A stretch of 64,000 bases of DNA from Planctomycetota bacterium (GCA_022616055.1 JAKEFM010000003.1:1-64000); one strand, 5' to 3'; positions 44,599 through 53,506 are shown, counted from the stretch's first letter. Numbers and translations are program-made. Notes: generated by a model not told the origin, from the sequence alone.

Positions 44599-45975
44599 TT
44601 AGAACTTGTGCGCCGCATGGGTGCCGATCAGGAACTCGAGCTGGAGGACGAAGGAGGAGACGAGGCGGTCGTCGAGGTGGGCGGCCCGGTCGAGCCCGTA
44701 CTCGAACCGCAGTTTCGAGAACTCCGTCGGGTACCAGGTGAGGGCGAGAGCGCCGCGAGCGCGTCGGTCCCTAAGGGGATCGTCCGACCGCGCAAGCCCT
44801 CCGTCCCCGTTCGCGTAGTCGACCCGCCCCCCCGCGGTCCATCGGTCGAAGAAGCCCCAGACGACCTGCGAGTAGCCTCCGAAGTCGTCCAGGGTCTCGT
44901 CGGGGGCCCCGGTCGACGGGTCGGCCGCCGCCTCGAGGTCGCGCCAGGCGGCCTCCGTCTGCCAGGAGACGAAGGGGAATCCCCGCCTCGCCTCGATCGG
45001 CTTCCAGCGCAGGTAGAGGTCGGCGCCGTAGATCGCCGTCCTCTCGTGCGGACCCGTCGCGTTGTCCCCGAACATCGCCGAGACCCCGCCGAGGAGGGTC
45101 GTCGTCTCGGAGAGGTCGGTCGAGGCGGAGAGGCGCAGCGTCGTGGCCAGGTCTCGCACCCCCTCGACGTCCTCGTCCAGGAGGGAGTGCCCCCCGAGGG
45201 TCTGCGTGGGGTCGGTCGGGTCGTCCGTGGGCTCGAAGGAGAAGCTCCTCCCGTTCTCCCCGTCGGCCTGCTGCAGGCTCGCGAGTCCCTCGAGGAAGAA
45301 GGAGGTCGGCGCGATCCAGGAGAGTTCTAGCCCGGGATTGCGGAAACCGTCCGGGCCGAAGAAGCGCGGCAGGAAGAGGGGGATGGTCGAGAACTCCCAC
45401 GCGTGGGCATGCATGGAGTTGTGCCGCCCGAAGTGGGTGAACCACTCGCCCGCGAGGAGGCGCAGGTTCCCCGGCAGCGCCCGGGTCTTCCCGTAGGCTT
45501 CCTCGAGCTCTAGCCCAGTCTCCCCCTCCTCGACCGACATCACCGGGATCACGGTGAGGTCGAAGTAGGGGTCGACCGCGTTCTCGAAGACGAACTCGAG
45601 GTTCGTGATCTTGAACCCTCGGGGGACCGGGTCGTGGCCGCCGAAGAGCCCGGGATCCTCCCTGGAGAAGGCGGCGGCGTCGAAGAGGAGGTCGACGGAG
45701 ATCCTCGGGTTGAGGAGGGAGGAGGCCTGCGGGGCGGCGGGGCCCGCCCCCGGGGCCTCGGAGGGCTTTGCGAGAAGGCGGTCGAGGGCTTCGTCGAGGC
45801 CCGACCGGGGGGCGGTCTCGGGTGTCCGCTGCGCCCCGAGCTCCCGCTCGAGGCGGCGGATGCGCTCCTCCGCGGCGCGAAGGCGCTCCTCGACCGTGGG
45901 CTCCTGCCCCTGCGCCCGCGAGAGCGGGGCGAGGAGGAGGCCTGCGGCGAGGCTCTGAAGGCGGAAACGGTCCAT
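44599..45975 (-). CDS. Porin-like outer membrane protein with N-terminal coiled coil
   Basis: A 458-residue outer membrane protein. Signal peptide at 1-20, then a short coiled coil at about 27-48 (RLRAAEERIRRLERELGAQR), typical of periplasmic peptidoglycan-linked porins. The remainder is amphipathic beta strands from about 90 to the C-terminal Phe (THAAHKF), with acidic turns such as ADGENGRSFSFEPTDD. AAGGAG nine bases before the ATG at 45975 fixes the start. Its place in front of znuA suggests metal passage across the outer membrane, as with other porins linked to ZnuABC systems; that function is inference. Confidence 0.75.
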   Translation of the reverse strand: MDRFRLQSLAAGLLLAPLSRAQGQEPTVEERLRAAEERIRRLERELGAQRTPETAPRSGLDEALDRLLAKPSEAPGAGPAAPQASSLLNPRISVDLLFDAAAFSREDPGLFGGHDPVPRGFKITNLEFVFENAVDPYFDLTVIPVMSVEEGETGLELEEAYGKTRALPGNLRLLAGEWFTHFGRHNSMHAHAWEFSTIPLFLPRFFGPDGFRNPGLELSWIAPTSFFLEGLASLQQADGENGRSFSFEPTDDPTDPTQTLGGHSLLDEDVEGVRDLATTLRLSASTDLSETTTLLGGVSAMFGDNATGPHERTAIYGADLYLRWKPIEARRGFPFVSWQTEAAWRDLEAAADPSTGAPDETLDDFGGYSQVVWGFFDRWTAGGRVDYANGDGGLARSDDPLRDRRARGALALTWYPTEFSKLRFEYGLDRAAHLDDRLVSSFVLQLEFLIGTHAAHKF

Positions 45976-46054
45976 GCGTGCGCGCTCCTTGAGAGGGAAG
46001 GCCGTGCCGCCCATGGACGGAGGGCGGGCAGGGAAGGGGACGACGCGGAGCGGG

Positions 46055-46408
46055 CTAGGCCGCGGGAGGAGCGCGCGCGTCGGCGAGCCGGACGCCGCAT
46101 CCGGCGGTGGGCGGCTCGGAGAGGGGCGGAGCGGCGGGCGAGTCGAGGGCGGGACCGGCGAGGAGGAGGGGCGCGACGAGCACGGGGCCCGCGTTCGCGC
46201 GGTACCAGCGACAGACCGGGCAGGTCCCTTCGAGGTGGACGTCGGGGGCGCCCGAGGAGCCGGCAGGGGCGAGCCGCGGATCGTGCGGGATCGCGTCCGC
46301 GTGGCGCGGCTCGGCGCCGAGGAGTCCGTGGGTCGAAGGGGCGCCGAGGAGGGCGAGGAGATAGAGCGCGAGGAGGAGGAGCGCCCCGGAGCCTCCGAGC
46401 CGGCGCAT
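46055..46408 (-). CDS. Small membrane protein with a C-x-x-C motif (DUF2946-like)
   Basis: A 117-residue protein. Residues 1-28 form a signal or first span. After His-containing sequence (RHADAIPHDPR), EGTCPVCRWYRAN holds a CxxC, followed by a second hydrophobic segment PVLVAPLLLAGPAL. The tail GCGVRLADARAPPAA is typical of DUF2946-like small proteins often found near metal or copper transport genes. It stands first in the porin-ZnuA-ZnuB operon. A metal-sensing or chaperone role is inference. No Zur-like palindrome was found in the 36-base gap ahead. Confidence 0.6.
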   Translation of the reverse strand: MRRLGGSGALLLLALYLLALLGAPSTHGLLGAEPRHADAIPHDPRLAPAGSSGAPDVHLEGTCPVCRWYRANAGPVLVAPLLLAGPALDSPAAPPLSEPPTAGCGVRLADARAPPAA

Positions 46409-46443
46409 GACGGGGGGATTCTTCGGTCGGCCTGGTTCCGGGG

Positions 46444-47637
46444 TCAAGCCTTGGGGGCGTGGCGGACCCGGAGGAAGCGGCGCTTGCCGACGTTGAGCAG
46501 GACCCCTCCCTCGGGGAGGGTCAGCTCCCCCTCGATCGAGTCGACGACGGCCCCGTCGACCCGGACCCCCCTCCCCGCGACGAGGCGGCGCGCCTCCGAG
46601 GTCGAGGGGGCGCACTTCGTCCGGACGAGCAGGTCGACGATCCCGATCCGCGCCTGCGGGAGGGAGACCTCGGGGATCTCGGAGGGGACCCCTCCCTCCC
46701 GGAAGACCCGGTCGAACTCCTCCTCCGCCCCCCTCGCGACCTCCGCGCCGTGGAACCCCGCCACGATCTCGCGGGCGAGCCGCGCCTTCGCCTTCCGCGG
46801 GTTCTCGCCGGGGGCGAGGAGCACCTTCACCTCCTCGTCGGGGAGGTCCGTGAGGAGGGAGAACCACGAGGGGAGGAGACGGTCGGGGATCGACATCACC
46901 TTGCCGAACACCTCGCGAGGGGGCTCGAGGACCCCGATGAAGTTCCCGTAGGTCTTCGACATCTTGCGCCCGTCGGTCCCCTCGAGGATGGGCGTCGTCA
47001 GGCAGACCTGCGGCTCCTGTCCCTCCTCGGCCTGGAGGTCGCGGCCGACCAGGAGATTGAAGAGTTGCTCGGTCGCCCCGAGCTCGACGTCCGCGCGGAC
47101 CTTGACGGAGTCGTAGCCCTGCATCAGGGGATAGAGGAGCTCGTGGATCCCCACGGCGTCTCCCTTCTTCATCCGCTGCGCGAAGTAGTCGCGCTCGATC
47201 ATCCGGGCGACCGTCCCGCGCGCGGCGAGCCGGATCGTGTCCGCAAAGGTCATCGCGCGGAACCAGTCGCCGTTGCGGACGACCTCCGCCTTGCCGAGAT
47301 CGACGACCTTCCCCGCCTGCTCGCGGTAGCGCTCGAGGTTGCGGTCGATCTCCTCCGTCGTGAGGGCGGGGCGCTGCTTCTGCCGGCCCGTCGGGTCCCC
47401 CACCATCGCCGTCCCGTCCCCGATGATCAGGACCGCCTGGTGACCGAGGTCCTGGAACGCGCGGAGCTTCCGGAGGACGACGCCGTGGCCGAGGTGGACC
47501 TCGGGGCCCGTCGGGTCCCAGCCGAGCTTGACGCGCAGGCGCCGGCCGGAGGCGAGCCGGCGGCGCAGTTCCTCACCCGTGACGAGGTCGACCGTCCCCC
47601 GCCGGAGGATCTCGAAGGGGTCGGCTCGGTCCTTCAC
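46444..47637 (-). CDS. tyrS: Tyrosyl-tRNA synthetase
   Basis: A 397-residue class I synthetase. The HIGH motif is HLGH (48-51) in DPTGPEVHLGHGVVLRKL; KMSKT (LEGTDGRKMSKTYGN) is the KMSKS motif. GDGTAMVGDPTG and PLMQGYDSVKV shape the tyrosine site, in the TyrZ-like form. A C-terminal S4-like RNA-binding domain is present (GVRVDGAVVDSIEGEL). The GTG start overlaps the upstream lipoprotein stop as GTGA. Downstream lies the metal operon after 35 bases. Confidence 0.93.
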   Translation of the reverse strand: MKDRADPFEILRRGTVDLVTGEELRRRLASGRRLRVKLGWDPTGPEVHLGHGVVLRKLRAFQDLGHQAVLIIGDGTAMVGDPTGRQKQRPALTTEEIDRNLERYREQAGKVVDLGKAEVVRNGDWFRAMTFADTIRLAARGTVARMIERDYFAQRMKKGDAVGIHELLYPLMQGYDSVKVRADVELGATEQLFNLLVGRDLQAEEGQEPQVCLTTPILEGTDGRKMSKTYGNFIGVLEPPREVFGKVMSIPDRLLPSWFSLLTDLPDEEVKVLLAPGENPRKAKARLAREIVAGFHGAEVARGAEEEFDRVFREGGVPSEIPEVSLPQARIGIVDLLVRTKCAPSTSEARRLVAGRGVRVDGAVVDSIEGELTLPEGGVLLNVGKRRFLRVRHAPKA

Positions 47638-48626
47638 CGCGGGGCGGGAGCGCTCGCCACGGACTCGAGGCGCGCGCGCCAGATCTCGGGATCGGGGGGG
47701 AGGTCGTCCCGGCGCAGCAGGATCCGCAGCGCCGCCGCGGCGCCGCGCTGCCGCCTCGGATCGGCCCCGGAGAGCGCGACCGCGCAGGCGGCGACCGCCT
47801 CCTCCCTCTGCGCGTCGGTCACGAAGGCCGCGGCGAGGAGGACGTGACGGTCGAACCGGGGCGAGGGGGAGGAGAGGGCGAGGCGCAGGGACTCGAGGGG
47901 CCGCTCCGCGACCCCTCGGTACCCCGGCGGGCAGACCCGGATCCGGCAGGGCCGGAACCGCACGCGCTGGAGCGGCAGGGCCCCCCCTCCCGCCACGAAG
48001 GCCGCTGGACGCAGCTCCGCGGAGATCTCGACCTCCCGCAGCGCGTAGGCCGCCCCGGGCGGGGTCGGGATCTCCTGGAGGACGCTCGCCTCTCCGCCGG
48101 CGGCGACGTCGAGGGGGCCGATCGTGAAGGGCCGGGTTTCCCGCTCCCGGAGGTCGGTCCCGTCGACCCGCCGCTCGACGGAGGAGATGTCGAAGATCCC
48201 CGCCCCACCCCGCCCTCCCTCGCCGCCGGGGATGGCGATGGGGACGGGTCCGTCGTTCCGCACGCGGAGCGCCAGCCTCATCGGCTCGCCCGCCTCGACG
48301 ACCTCGCTCGCCGGCTCGAGGCGCGCGCCCGACTCCAGGCGCGCCCTCCACTCCTCCCCTTCGAGGAGGGCGGCGAGCCCCCGGATGGTCGGGGCTAGCT
48401 CGGCGGGCGCTTCTCCCTCCTGGAGACGCTCCACGCGGTCGCGGGCCGCCTCGAGGTCCCCTTCCCGCAGGAAGCGGGCGGCCTCGTCGATCGCCCGCCG
48501 GACGAGCGCCTCGCGGACCGCTTCCTCGGAGGAGGGAGCGGGAGGCGGCGAAGGGGGGCGGGCTCCCGCCCGGTCGCTCCGGCAGGCGAGCGCTCCGAGG
48601 AGGAGGAGGGCCGACCCGCGCCGCAC
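47634..48626 (-). CDS. Lipoprotein of unknown function
   Basis: A 330-residue exported protein. Lipobox LGALAC at Cys15, then a Pro/Ser-rich linker. Residues about 35-95 are helical (TPR-like), and residues about 100-215 are a beta-sandwich with PMRLALRVRNDGPVPIAIPG, which resembles the Ig-like fold of NEW3/CARDB-type domains. The C-terminal 90 residues are helical, HEAT-like. No catalytic residues are seen. Starts at GTG ten bases after rpsA; its stop is coupled to tyrS. Confidence 0.6.
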   Translation of the reverse strand: MRRGSALLLLGALACRSDRAGARPPSPPPAPSSEEAVREALVRRAIDEAARFLREGDLEAARDRVERLQEGEAPAELAPTIRGLAALLEGEEWRARLESGARLEPASEVVEAGEPMRLALRVRNDGPVPIAIPGGEGGRGGAGIFDISSVERRVDGTDLRERETRPFTIGPLDVAAGGEASVLQEIPTPPGAAYALREVEISAELRPAAFVAGGGALPLQRVRFRPCRIRVCPPGYRGVAERPLESLRLALSSPSPRFDRHVLLAAAFVTDAQREEAVAACAVALSGADPRRQRGAAAALRILLRRDDLPPDPEIWRARLESVASAPAPR

Positions 48627-48636
48627 GCGGGAGGGC

Positions 48637-50487
48637 CTAGGCCGGGGTAGCGCCCGGGACGTTCGGCTCGTCGGGGTCCGCAGGGGCGGGCTCGACCGGG
48701 GCCCCCTCGGCCGCGGCGGGGGCCTCCGCGGACTCGTCCTTCCCGGGGGTCTGCTTCGCGGCCTCGGCGGCCGCCTTCTGGGCGGCGCGCGCCTTCTTGC
48801 GCTCCGCCTTCTCCCGCTCGCGCCGGTCGATCTCCTCGTTCTCCGCGAAGTCCGCGTGGACGAAGGAGAGCCCGATCTTGCGCTCGTCCCGGTCGAGGCG
48901 GATCACCCGGACCTCGACCTTGTAGCCGACCTTCACGACCTCCTCGGGGGTGGCGATCTTGCGGTCGGAGAGCTCGGAGATGTGGAGGAGCCCCTCGAGG
49001 TCCTCCTCGAGCCGGACGAACGCGCCGAAGGAGGTGATCTTCGTCACCGTCCCGGTGACGAGGTCCCCGACGTGGTAGTTCGCGGGGATCTGGTCCTGCC
49101 AGGGGTCGGGGAGGAGCTGCTTCATCCCGAGCGAGATCCGCTTCTTGTCCGCGTCGAGGGCGAGCACGACGCACTTCACCGTGTCCCCCTTCTTCAGCAC
49201 CTCGGAGGGGTGGGTGACCTTCTTCGTCCAGGACATGTCGGAGATGTGGAGGAGGCCGTCGATCCCCTCCTCGATCTCGACGAACGCCCCGTAGTTCGTG
49301 AGGTTGCGGACCTTCCCCTCGAGGACCGTCCCCGGCCCATAGCGCCCCTCGACGCCGATCCAGGGGTTCTGCTCGGCCTGCTTCATGCCGAGCGAGATCT
49401 CCTGCTTGTCCTTGTTGATGTCGAGGACGACGACCTCGACGGGGTCGCCCGCCTTGACGATCTCGCTCGGGTGGTTGACGCGGCGCGTCCAGGACATCTC
49501 CGAGACGTGGACGAGCCCCTCGACGCCGTCCTCGAGCTTCACGAACGCGCCGTAGGACATCAGGTTGACGACCGAGCCCTTGTGCCGGGAGCCGGCGGGG
49601 TACTTCGTCTCGATGTCCTCCCACGGGGAGCGGGACTTCTGCTTCAGGCCGAGCGCGATCCGCTCGCGCTCCTTGTCGATCCGCAGCACGCGGACCTCGA
49701 TCTCCTCCCCCTCCTTCACGATCTCGGAGGGGTGGCCGATCCGGCCCCAGGACATGTCCGTGACGTGGAGCAGGCCGTCGATCCCGCCGAGGTCGACGAA
49801 GGCGCCGAACTCCGCGATGTTCTTGACGATCCCGCGGCGCATCTGCCCCTCGGCGACCTCCGTCAGGAGCTTCTCCTTCGCCTCCGCGCGCTGGCGCTCG
49901 AGGAGCCGGCGGCGGGAGACGACGATGTTCATCCGCTCGGGGTCGATCTTGATGATCTCGGCCTCGACCTCCCGCCCGATGAACTCCCCGACGTCCTGGA
50001 TCCGGCGCGTGTTCACCTGCGAGGCGGGGAGGAAGACCGGGACGTGGTCGACGTCGACGAGGAGGCCTCCCTTGATCTTCCGCTGCACGGTCCCCTTGAT
50101 CGTGTCCCCCTCGTGGTAGGTCTTGACGACCCGCTCCCAGGCGCGCAGGCGGTCCGCCCGCCGCTTGCTGACCATCGCGGTGTTCGTCTCGTCGTTCATC
50201 CCCTCGTAGAGGATCTCGAAGGTCTCCCCCACCGCGGGCGCCGGGCCGTCCCGGAACTCCTCGGCCGGCACGGTCCCCTCGGCCTTCCCGCCGAAGTCGA
50301 CGACCGCCCCCTCCGGGGTCACCTCGATCACGCGGGCCGAGACGATCGCCCCCGTGGCGACGTCCTTCACCGTGTCCTCGAGGGTCTTCGTGAGGCTCTC
50401 GACCGGGAGGGTGAGGGCGGCGCCCGCCCGCCGCGCCAGCTCCTCCTCGGGGAGATCGAACTTCCGGACCAGCTCCCGACCGCGCAT
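48637..50487 (-). CDS. rpsA: 30S ribosomal protein S1
   Basis: A 616-residue RNA-binding protein with six S1 (OB-fold) domains, which brings mRNA to the 30S subunit. Each repeat is visible by its G-x-V-x-x-I-x-x-F-G-A-F-V-x-L core, for example GIVKNIAEFGAFVDLGGIDG, GSVVNLMSYGAFVKLEDGVE and GTVTKITSFGAFVRLEEDLE, followed by LLHISDMSW-type strands. The last 75 residues are an Ala/Pro/Glu-rich tail with a Lys-rich helix. Start ATG eight bases after cmk; cmk-rpsA is a widely conserved order. Leaderless mRNAs, which seem frequent here, do not need S1. Confidence 0.95.
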   Translation of the reverse strand: MRGRELVRKFDLPEEELARRAGAALTLPVESLTKTLEDTVKDVATGAIVSARVIEVTPEGAVVDFGGKAEGTVPAEEFRDGPAPAVGETFEILYEGMNDETNTAMVSKRRADRLRAWERVVKTYHEGDTIKGTVQRKIKGGLLVDVDHVPVFLPASQVNTRRIQDVGEFIGREVEAEIIKIDPERMNIVVSRRRLLERQRAEAKEKLLTEVAEGQMRRGIVKNIAEFGAFVDLGGIDGLLHVTDMSWGRIGHPSEIVKEGEEIEVRVLRIDKERERIALGLKQKSRSPWEDIETKYPAGSRHKGSVVNLMSYGAFVKLEDGVEGLVHVSEMSWTRRVNHPSEIVKAGDPVEVVVLDINKDKQEISLGMKQAEQNPWIGVEGRYGPGTVLEGKVRNLTNYGAFVEIEEGIDGLLHISDMSWTKKVTHPSEVLKKGDTVKCVVLALDADKKRISLGMKQLLPDPWQDQIPANYHVGDLVTGTVTKITSFGAFVRLEEDLEGLLHISELSDRKIATPEEVVKVGYKVEVRVIRLDRDERKIGLSFVHADFAENEEIDRREREKAERKKARAAQKAAAEAAKQTPGKDESAEAPAAAEGAPVEPAPADPDEPNVPGATPA

Positions 50488-50495
50488 GTTCGCCC

Positions 50496-51242
50496 TCAGC
50501 GTCCTTTCCGGGACCGTCCCTGCGAGGAGGATCCCCGTTTCACCGGTCTTGGCGCCGCGGTCGCCGTCCGCCGGCGGCGCTCCACCTCGTCGAGCACCCG
50601 CTGGACGACCGCCCAGGCCGGCGTCTCCGTCGTGTCGATCGCGATCGCGTCCTCCGCCCTCCGCAGGGGGGAAGTCTTCCGGGACGAGTCGGAGCGGTCC
50701 CGCACCGCCATCTCCTCCTCGACCTCGTCGAGCGCGACCGCCTCTCCCTCGGCGAGGAAGTCGCTCGTCCGGCGGCGCGCCCGCTCGGAGAGGGAGGCGT
50801 CGAGGTAGAACTTCGCGGACGCCTCGGGGAACACGACCGTCGTCGTGTCCCGCCCCTCGGCGACGACCCCGCGGGCGCGCTTGGCGATCGCCCGCTGGAG
50901 GGCGACCATCTTGCGGCGCACCGCCGGCAGCGCCGAGGCCTGGGAGACCCTGGAGGTCACCTTGCCGGAGCGGATCTCGCGCGTCACGTCCTCGCCGTTC
51001 AGCGAAATGCGTCCTTCCTCTTCCAGGTCGATCTCGATCTCGTCCAGGGCCCGGCGCACCGCCGGGCCGTCCCGAAGGTCGACGCCCCGGCGGACGAAGT
51101 GGAGCGTCACGGCGCGGTACATCGCCCCCGTGTCGAGGTAGACGTAGCCGAGTCGAGAGGCGACTTCGCGGGCCACCGTGCTCTTGCCCGCGCCGGAGGG
51201 CCCGTCGATCGCGACCACTTCGGTCCGGGGAGGGGGGCCCAT
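50496..51242 (-). CDS. cmk: Cytidylate kinase
   Basis: Phosphorylates CMP and dCMP with ATP. The 248 residues start with VVAIDGPSGAGKSTVAREVA (Walker A) and LGYVYLDTGAMYRAVTL, followed by the CMP-binding insert, GVVAEGRDTTTVVFPEASAKFYLDASLSERARRR and RDRSDSSRKTSPLRRAEDAIAIDTT. In GRDTTTVVFP the usual GRDIGTVVFP has Thr-Thr for Ile-Gly, a small change. The C-terminal 30 residues are a basic tail not seen in E. coli. ATG at 51242 is chosen; longer upstream starts lack conservation. Confidence 0.93.
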   Translation of the reverse strand: MGPPPRTEVVAIDGPSGAGKSTVAREVASRLGYVYLDTGAMYRAVTLHFVRRGVDLRDGPAVRRALDEIEIDLEEEGRISLNGEDVTREIRSGKVTSRVSQASALPAVRRKMVALQRAIAKRARGVVAEGRDTTTVVFPEASAKFYLDASLSERARRRTSDFLAEGEAVALDEVEEEMAVRDRSDSSRKTSPLRRAEDAIAIDTTETPAWAVVQRVLDEVERRRRTATAAPRPVKRGSSSQGRSRKGR

Positions 51243-51327
51243 GGCTTCGCGTCGGGGTCCTGCCACGCTACCCGGAGCGGCCTGGCCGTTCGGGAGGGGA
51301 AGGAGCATAGGAGAATCCGCGCCCCCG

Positions 51328-52089
51328 TCAAGGCGCGCGGGGGAGGAGGACCTCCCCGGGCCTTCCCTCCCCGTCGGTCGCCCGCAGCTGCCCGCCGATC
51401 TCGGCCGCGCCCCCCCCCCCGTCGCCCCAGGCGGGGAGGACCAGCAGAGTCACCTCCCCCACCCTCCGCAGGCTCGGGGCGTGGGCGTGCCCGCAGATCA
51501 CGAGGGTGCATCCCTTCCCGGCCGCGGCGCCCTCGGCGGCCTCGAGGACGATCGACTTCGTCTCCGGGAGCTTCGCCGCCACCGCTGCCGTGCTCTTGGC
51601 CCGGAGCCCCCCGGCCAGCGCCCCCGCGATCGACCCCGGGACGAGCCGGGCGAGGGCCCGGACGGGCCCCGAGCGGACGACCTTTCTGTACCTCTGGTAG
51701 GCGAGGTCCCGGGTGCAGAGCGTGTCCCCGTGGACCAGCAGGGCCCGGCGGCCCGCAACCTGCGTCACCATCTCCTCCCCCCGCATCCGGACCCCGGTCC
51801 GTCTCTCGAACGACCCGTCCAGGAGAAAGTCCCGGTTCCCGACGACCGCCTCGACGGCCGCCCCCCGTCCAGTCGTCCGAGAAAGGGCCTCGAGGACGGG
51901 GGCGAAGCCCGGCACCCGGAGGCTCCGGGGCCCCAGCCAGACGTCGAAGAGGTCCCCCAGGACGAAGAGCCTCTCCCCGGCCCGCAGACCCGAGAGGAAC
52001 GCCGCGAGGCGCGCGATCGCCTCCCCTTCCTCCGGCCGAAGGTGCAGATCCGCGAGGAAGAAGGATCGGGGAGCGCTCCCGCCCGTCAG
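51328..52089 (-). CDS. LpxH-like UDP-2,3-diacylglucosamine pyrophosphatase
   Basis: A calcineurin-like metallophosphoesterase of about 253 residues that would cut UDP-2,3-diacylglucosamine to lipid X in lipid A synthesis. Motifs: FFLADLHL (Asp14, His16), FVLGDLFDVWLG (Asp46, Asp49), VVGNRDFLL with the GNRDF form characteristic of LpxH, LVHGDTLCTRD, YQRYRKVVR and CGHAHAP (GHxH). The only start that keeps strand 1 is a CTG at 52089, overlapping the regulator stop as CTGA, with GGAGG close upstream. A later start would cut into the fold. Other lipid A genes are not in the window. Confidence 0.82.
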   Translation of the reverse strand: MTGGSAPRSFFLADLHLRPEEGEAIARLAAFLSGLRAGERLFVLGDLFDVWLGPRSLRVPGFAPVLEALSRTTGRGAAVEAVVGNRDFLLDGSFERRTGVRMRGEEMVTQVAGRRALLVHGDTLCTRDLAYQRYRKVVRSGPVRALARLVPGSIAGALAGGLRAKSTAAVAAKLPETKSIVLEAAEGAAAGKGCTLVICGHAHAPSLRRVGEVTLLVLPAWGDGGGGAAEIGGQLRATDGEGRPGEVLLPRAP

Positions 52090-53492
52090 GCCTCCGCCTC
52101 CTCGCCGGGGGCCCCTTCCTCGTCCTCCCCCGCTCCACGTCCCCGGTCCGTGTCCAGACCGTGATTCCTGAGCTTCTCCCAGAGGACCTTTCGGCTCACC
52201 CCTAGGAGCTTCGCCGCCTGCGCCCGGTGGCCCCCGGTCTTCTCGAGGACCCGCTTCAGGTGCTCGCGCTCGGACTCCTCGATGACCGCCCGCAGCGGAC
52301 GGACCTCGTCGTGGATCTCGAAGGCCCCGCGCCACTCCCCCGACATCGGCAGGAGGTGCTCGCGCTTGAGGCACTCCGCCTCCCCCGCGAGCGCGACGGC
52401 CCGCTGCACCGAGTTCTCCAGTTCCCGGACGTTCCCCGGCCAGGGGTAACGCTCCATCGCCTCCATGTCCTCCGGCCGGACGCGGTAGCGGCGGTCCTTC
52501 GCATACAGGCCCAGGAAGTGCTCGACGAGGAGCGGCAGATCCCCCGTCCGCGCCCGCAGGGGCGGCAGCGTGATCGGGACGACGTTCAGCCGCCAGAAGA
52601 GGTCCTCCCGGAACCGCTTCTCGGCGATGCGCTTCCTCAGCTGCACCTTCGTGGCGGAGACGACCCTCACCTCGACCTTGATCGGCTTCTCCCCCCCGAC
52701 CCGCTCGAAGGTCTTCTCCTGGAGGACCCGCAGCAGCTTCACCTGCGTCGCCGCCGGGGCGTCGTCGATGTCGTCGAGGAACATCGTGCCGCCGTTCGCC
52801 AGCTCGAAGCGCCCGCGCTTCTCCCGGTGGGCGTCGGTGAAGGCCCCCTTCTCGTGGCCGAACAATTCGTCCTCGATCATCGTCTCGGGGAGCGCGGCGC
52901 AGGAGAAGGGGACGAACGCGCCGGAGCCCCGCGCGCTCGCCTTGTGGATCGCGCGCGCGACGCGCTCCTTCCCCGTTCCCGACTCTCCTTCAATCAGCAC
53001 CGCAGCGTCGCTCGGCGCGACCCGGGCGATCGTCTGGAAGAGCTCCCGCATGAGGGGGGAGGTCCCGACGATCTCCCCGAAGGCCGGGCGCTTGCCCAGT
53101 TCCGAGACGAGCCGGACGTTCTCCCGCCCGATCGCCCGCACTTTCTCGAGACGGGCGAGCTTCTCGACCACCGCCTCGTTGACGAAGGGCTTCTGGAGGT
53201 AGTCGATCGCGCCCGCCCGCATCGCCTCGACGGCGTGCTCGATCGTCGCGTAGGCGGTCATCACGACGACCTCGGGGGGATCGGGGAGCGCCCGCGCCTT
53301 GCGCAGGACCTCCATCCCATCCGCGCCCGGCAGCCGGACGTCGGTGACGACGCAGTCGAACGCCTCCTTCTCGAGGAGCCCGATGGCCTCGGCTCCGTCG
53401 GCTACGGTCTTCACCTTGTGGCCGGCGGCGGAGAGGGAGTCGCCCAGGGTGACGGCGATCGAGCGCTCGTCTTCGACGAGGAGGACGTTCAC
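52086..53492 (-). CDS. NtrC-family sigma-54-dependent response regulator
   Basis: A 468-residue activator with three domains. Receiver: Asp51 (VTDVRLPGADG), Thr79 and Lys101. AAA+ domain: Walker A GESGTGKE (169-176), the sigma-54 contact loop ELFGHEKGAFTDA (GAFTDA at 216-221 in place of GAFTGA), Walker B FLDDIDD, REDLFWRLNVVPITLPPLR and YPWPGNVRELEN. A Fis-type helix-turn-helix (RAQAAKLLGVSRKVLWEKL) ends it. It would activate -24/-12 promoters on phosphorylation. No histidine kinase is adjacent. GTG start behind a TACCCT element; the stop overlaps the lpxH-like gene by CTGA. Confidence 0.92.
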   Translation of the reverse strand: MNVLLVEDERSIAVTLGDSLSAAGHKVKTVADGAEAIGLLEKEAFDCVVTDVRLPGADGMEVLRKARALPDPPEVVVMTAYATIEHAVEAMRAGAIDYLQKPFVNEAVVEKLARLEKVRAIGRENVRLVSELGKRPAFGEIVGTSPLMRELFQTIARVAPSDAAVLIEGESGTGKERVARAIHKASARGSGAFVPFSCAALPETMIEDELFGHEKGAFTDAHREKRGRFELANGGTMFLDDIDDAPAATQVKLLRVLQEKTFERVGGEKPIKVEVRVVSATKVQLRKRIAEKRFREDLFWRLNVVPITLPPLRARTGDLPLLVEHFLGLYAKDRRYRVRPEDMEAMERYPWPGNVRELENSVQRAVALAGEAECLKREHLLPMSGEWRGAFEIHDEVRPLRAVIEESEREHLKRVLEKTGGHRAQAAKLLGVSRKVLWEKLRNHGLDTDRGRGAGEDEEGAPGEEAEA

Positions 53493-53500
53493 GGCGGTCG

Positions 53501-53506
53501 AGGGTA
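53501..53506 (-). promoter_or_regulatory. Weak -10-like element before the NtrC-type gene
   Basis: TACCCT on the minus strand ends eight bases before the GTG start at 53492, at the same place as the -10 elements of leaderless genes in this window. The match to TATAAT is poor and there is no good -35. Confidence 0.25.

Noticed and set aside
52086-53492. GAFTDA taken as proof of an inactive sigma-54 activator
   Set aside because: This variant is found in other regulators, and all other AAA+ motifs are intact, so inactivity cannot be claimed.
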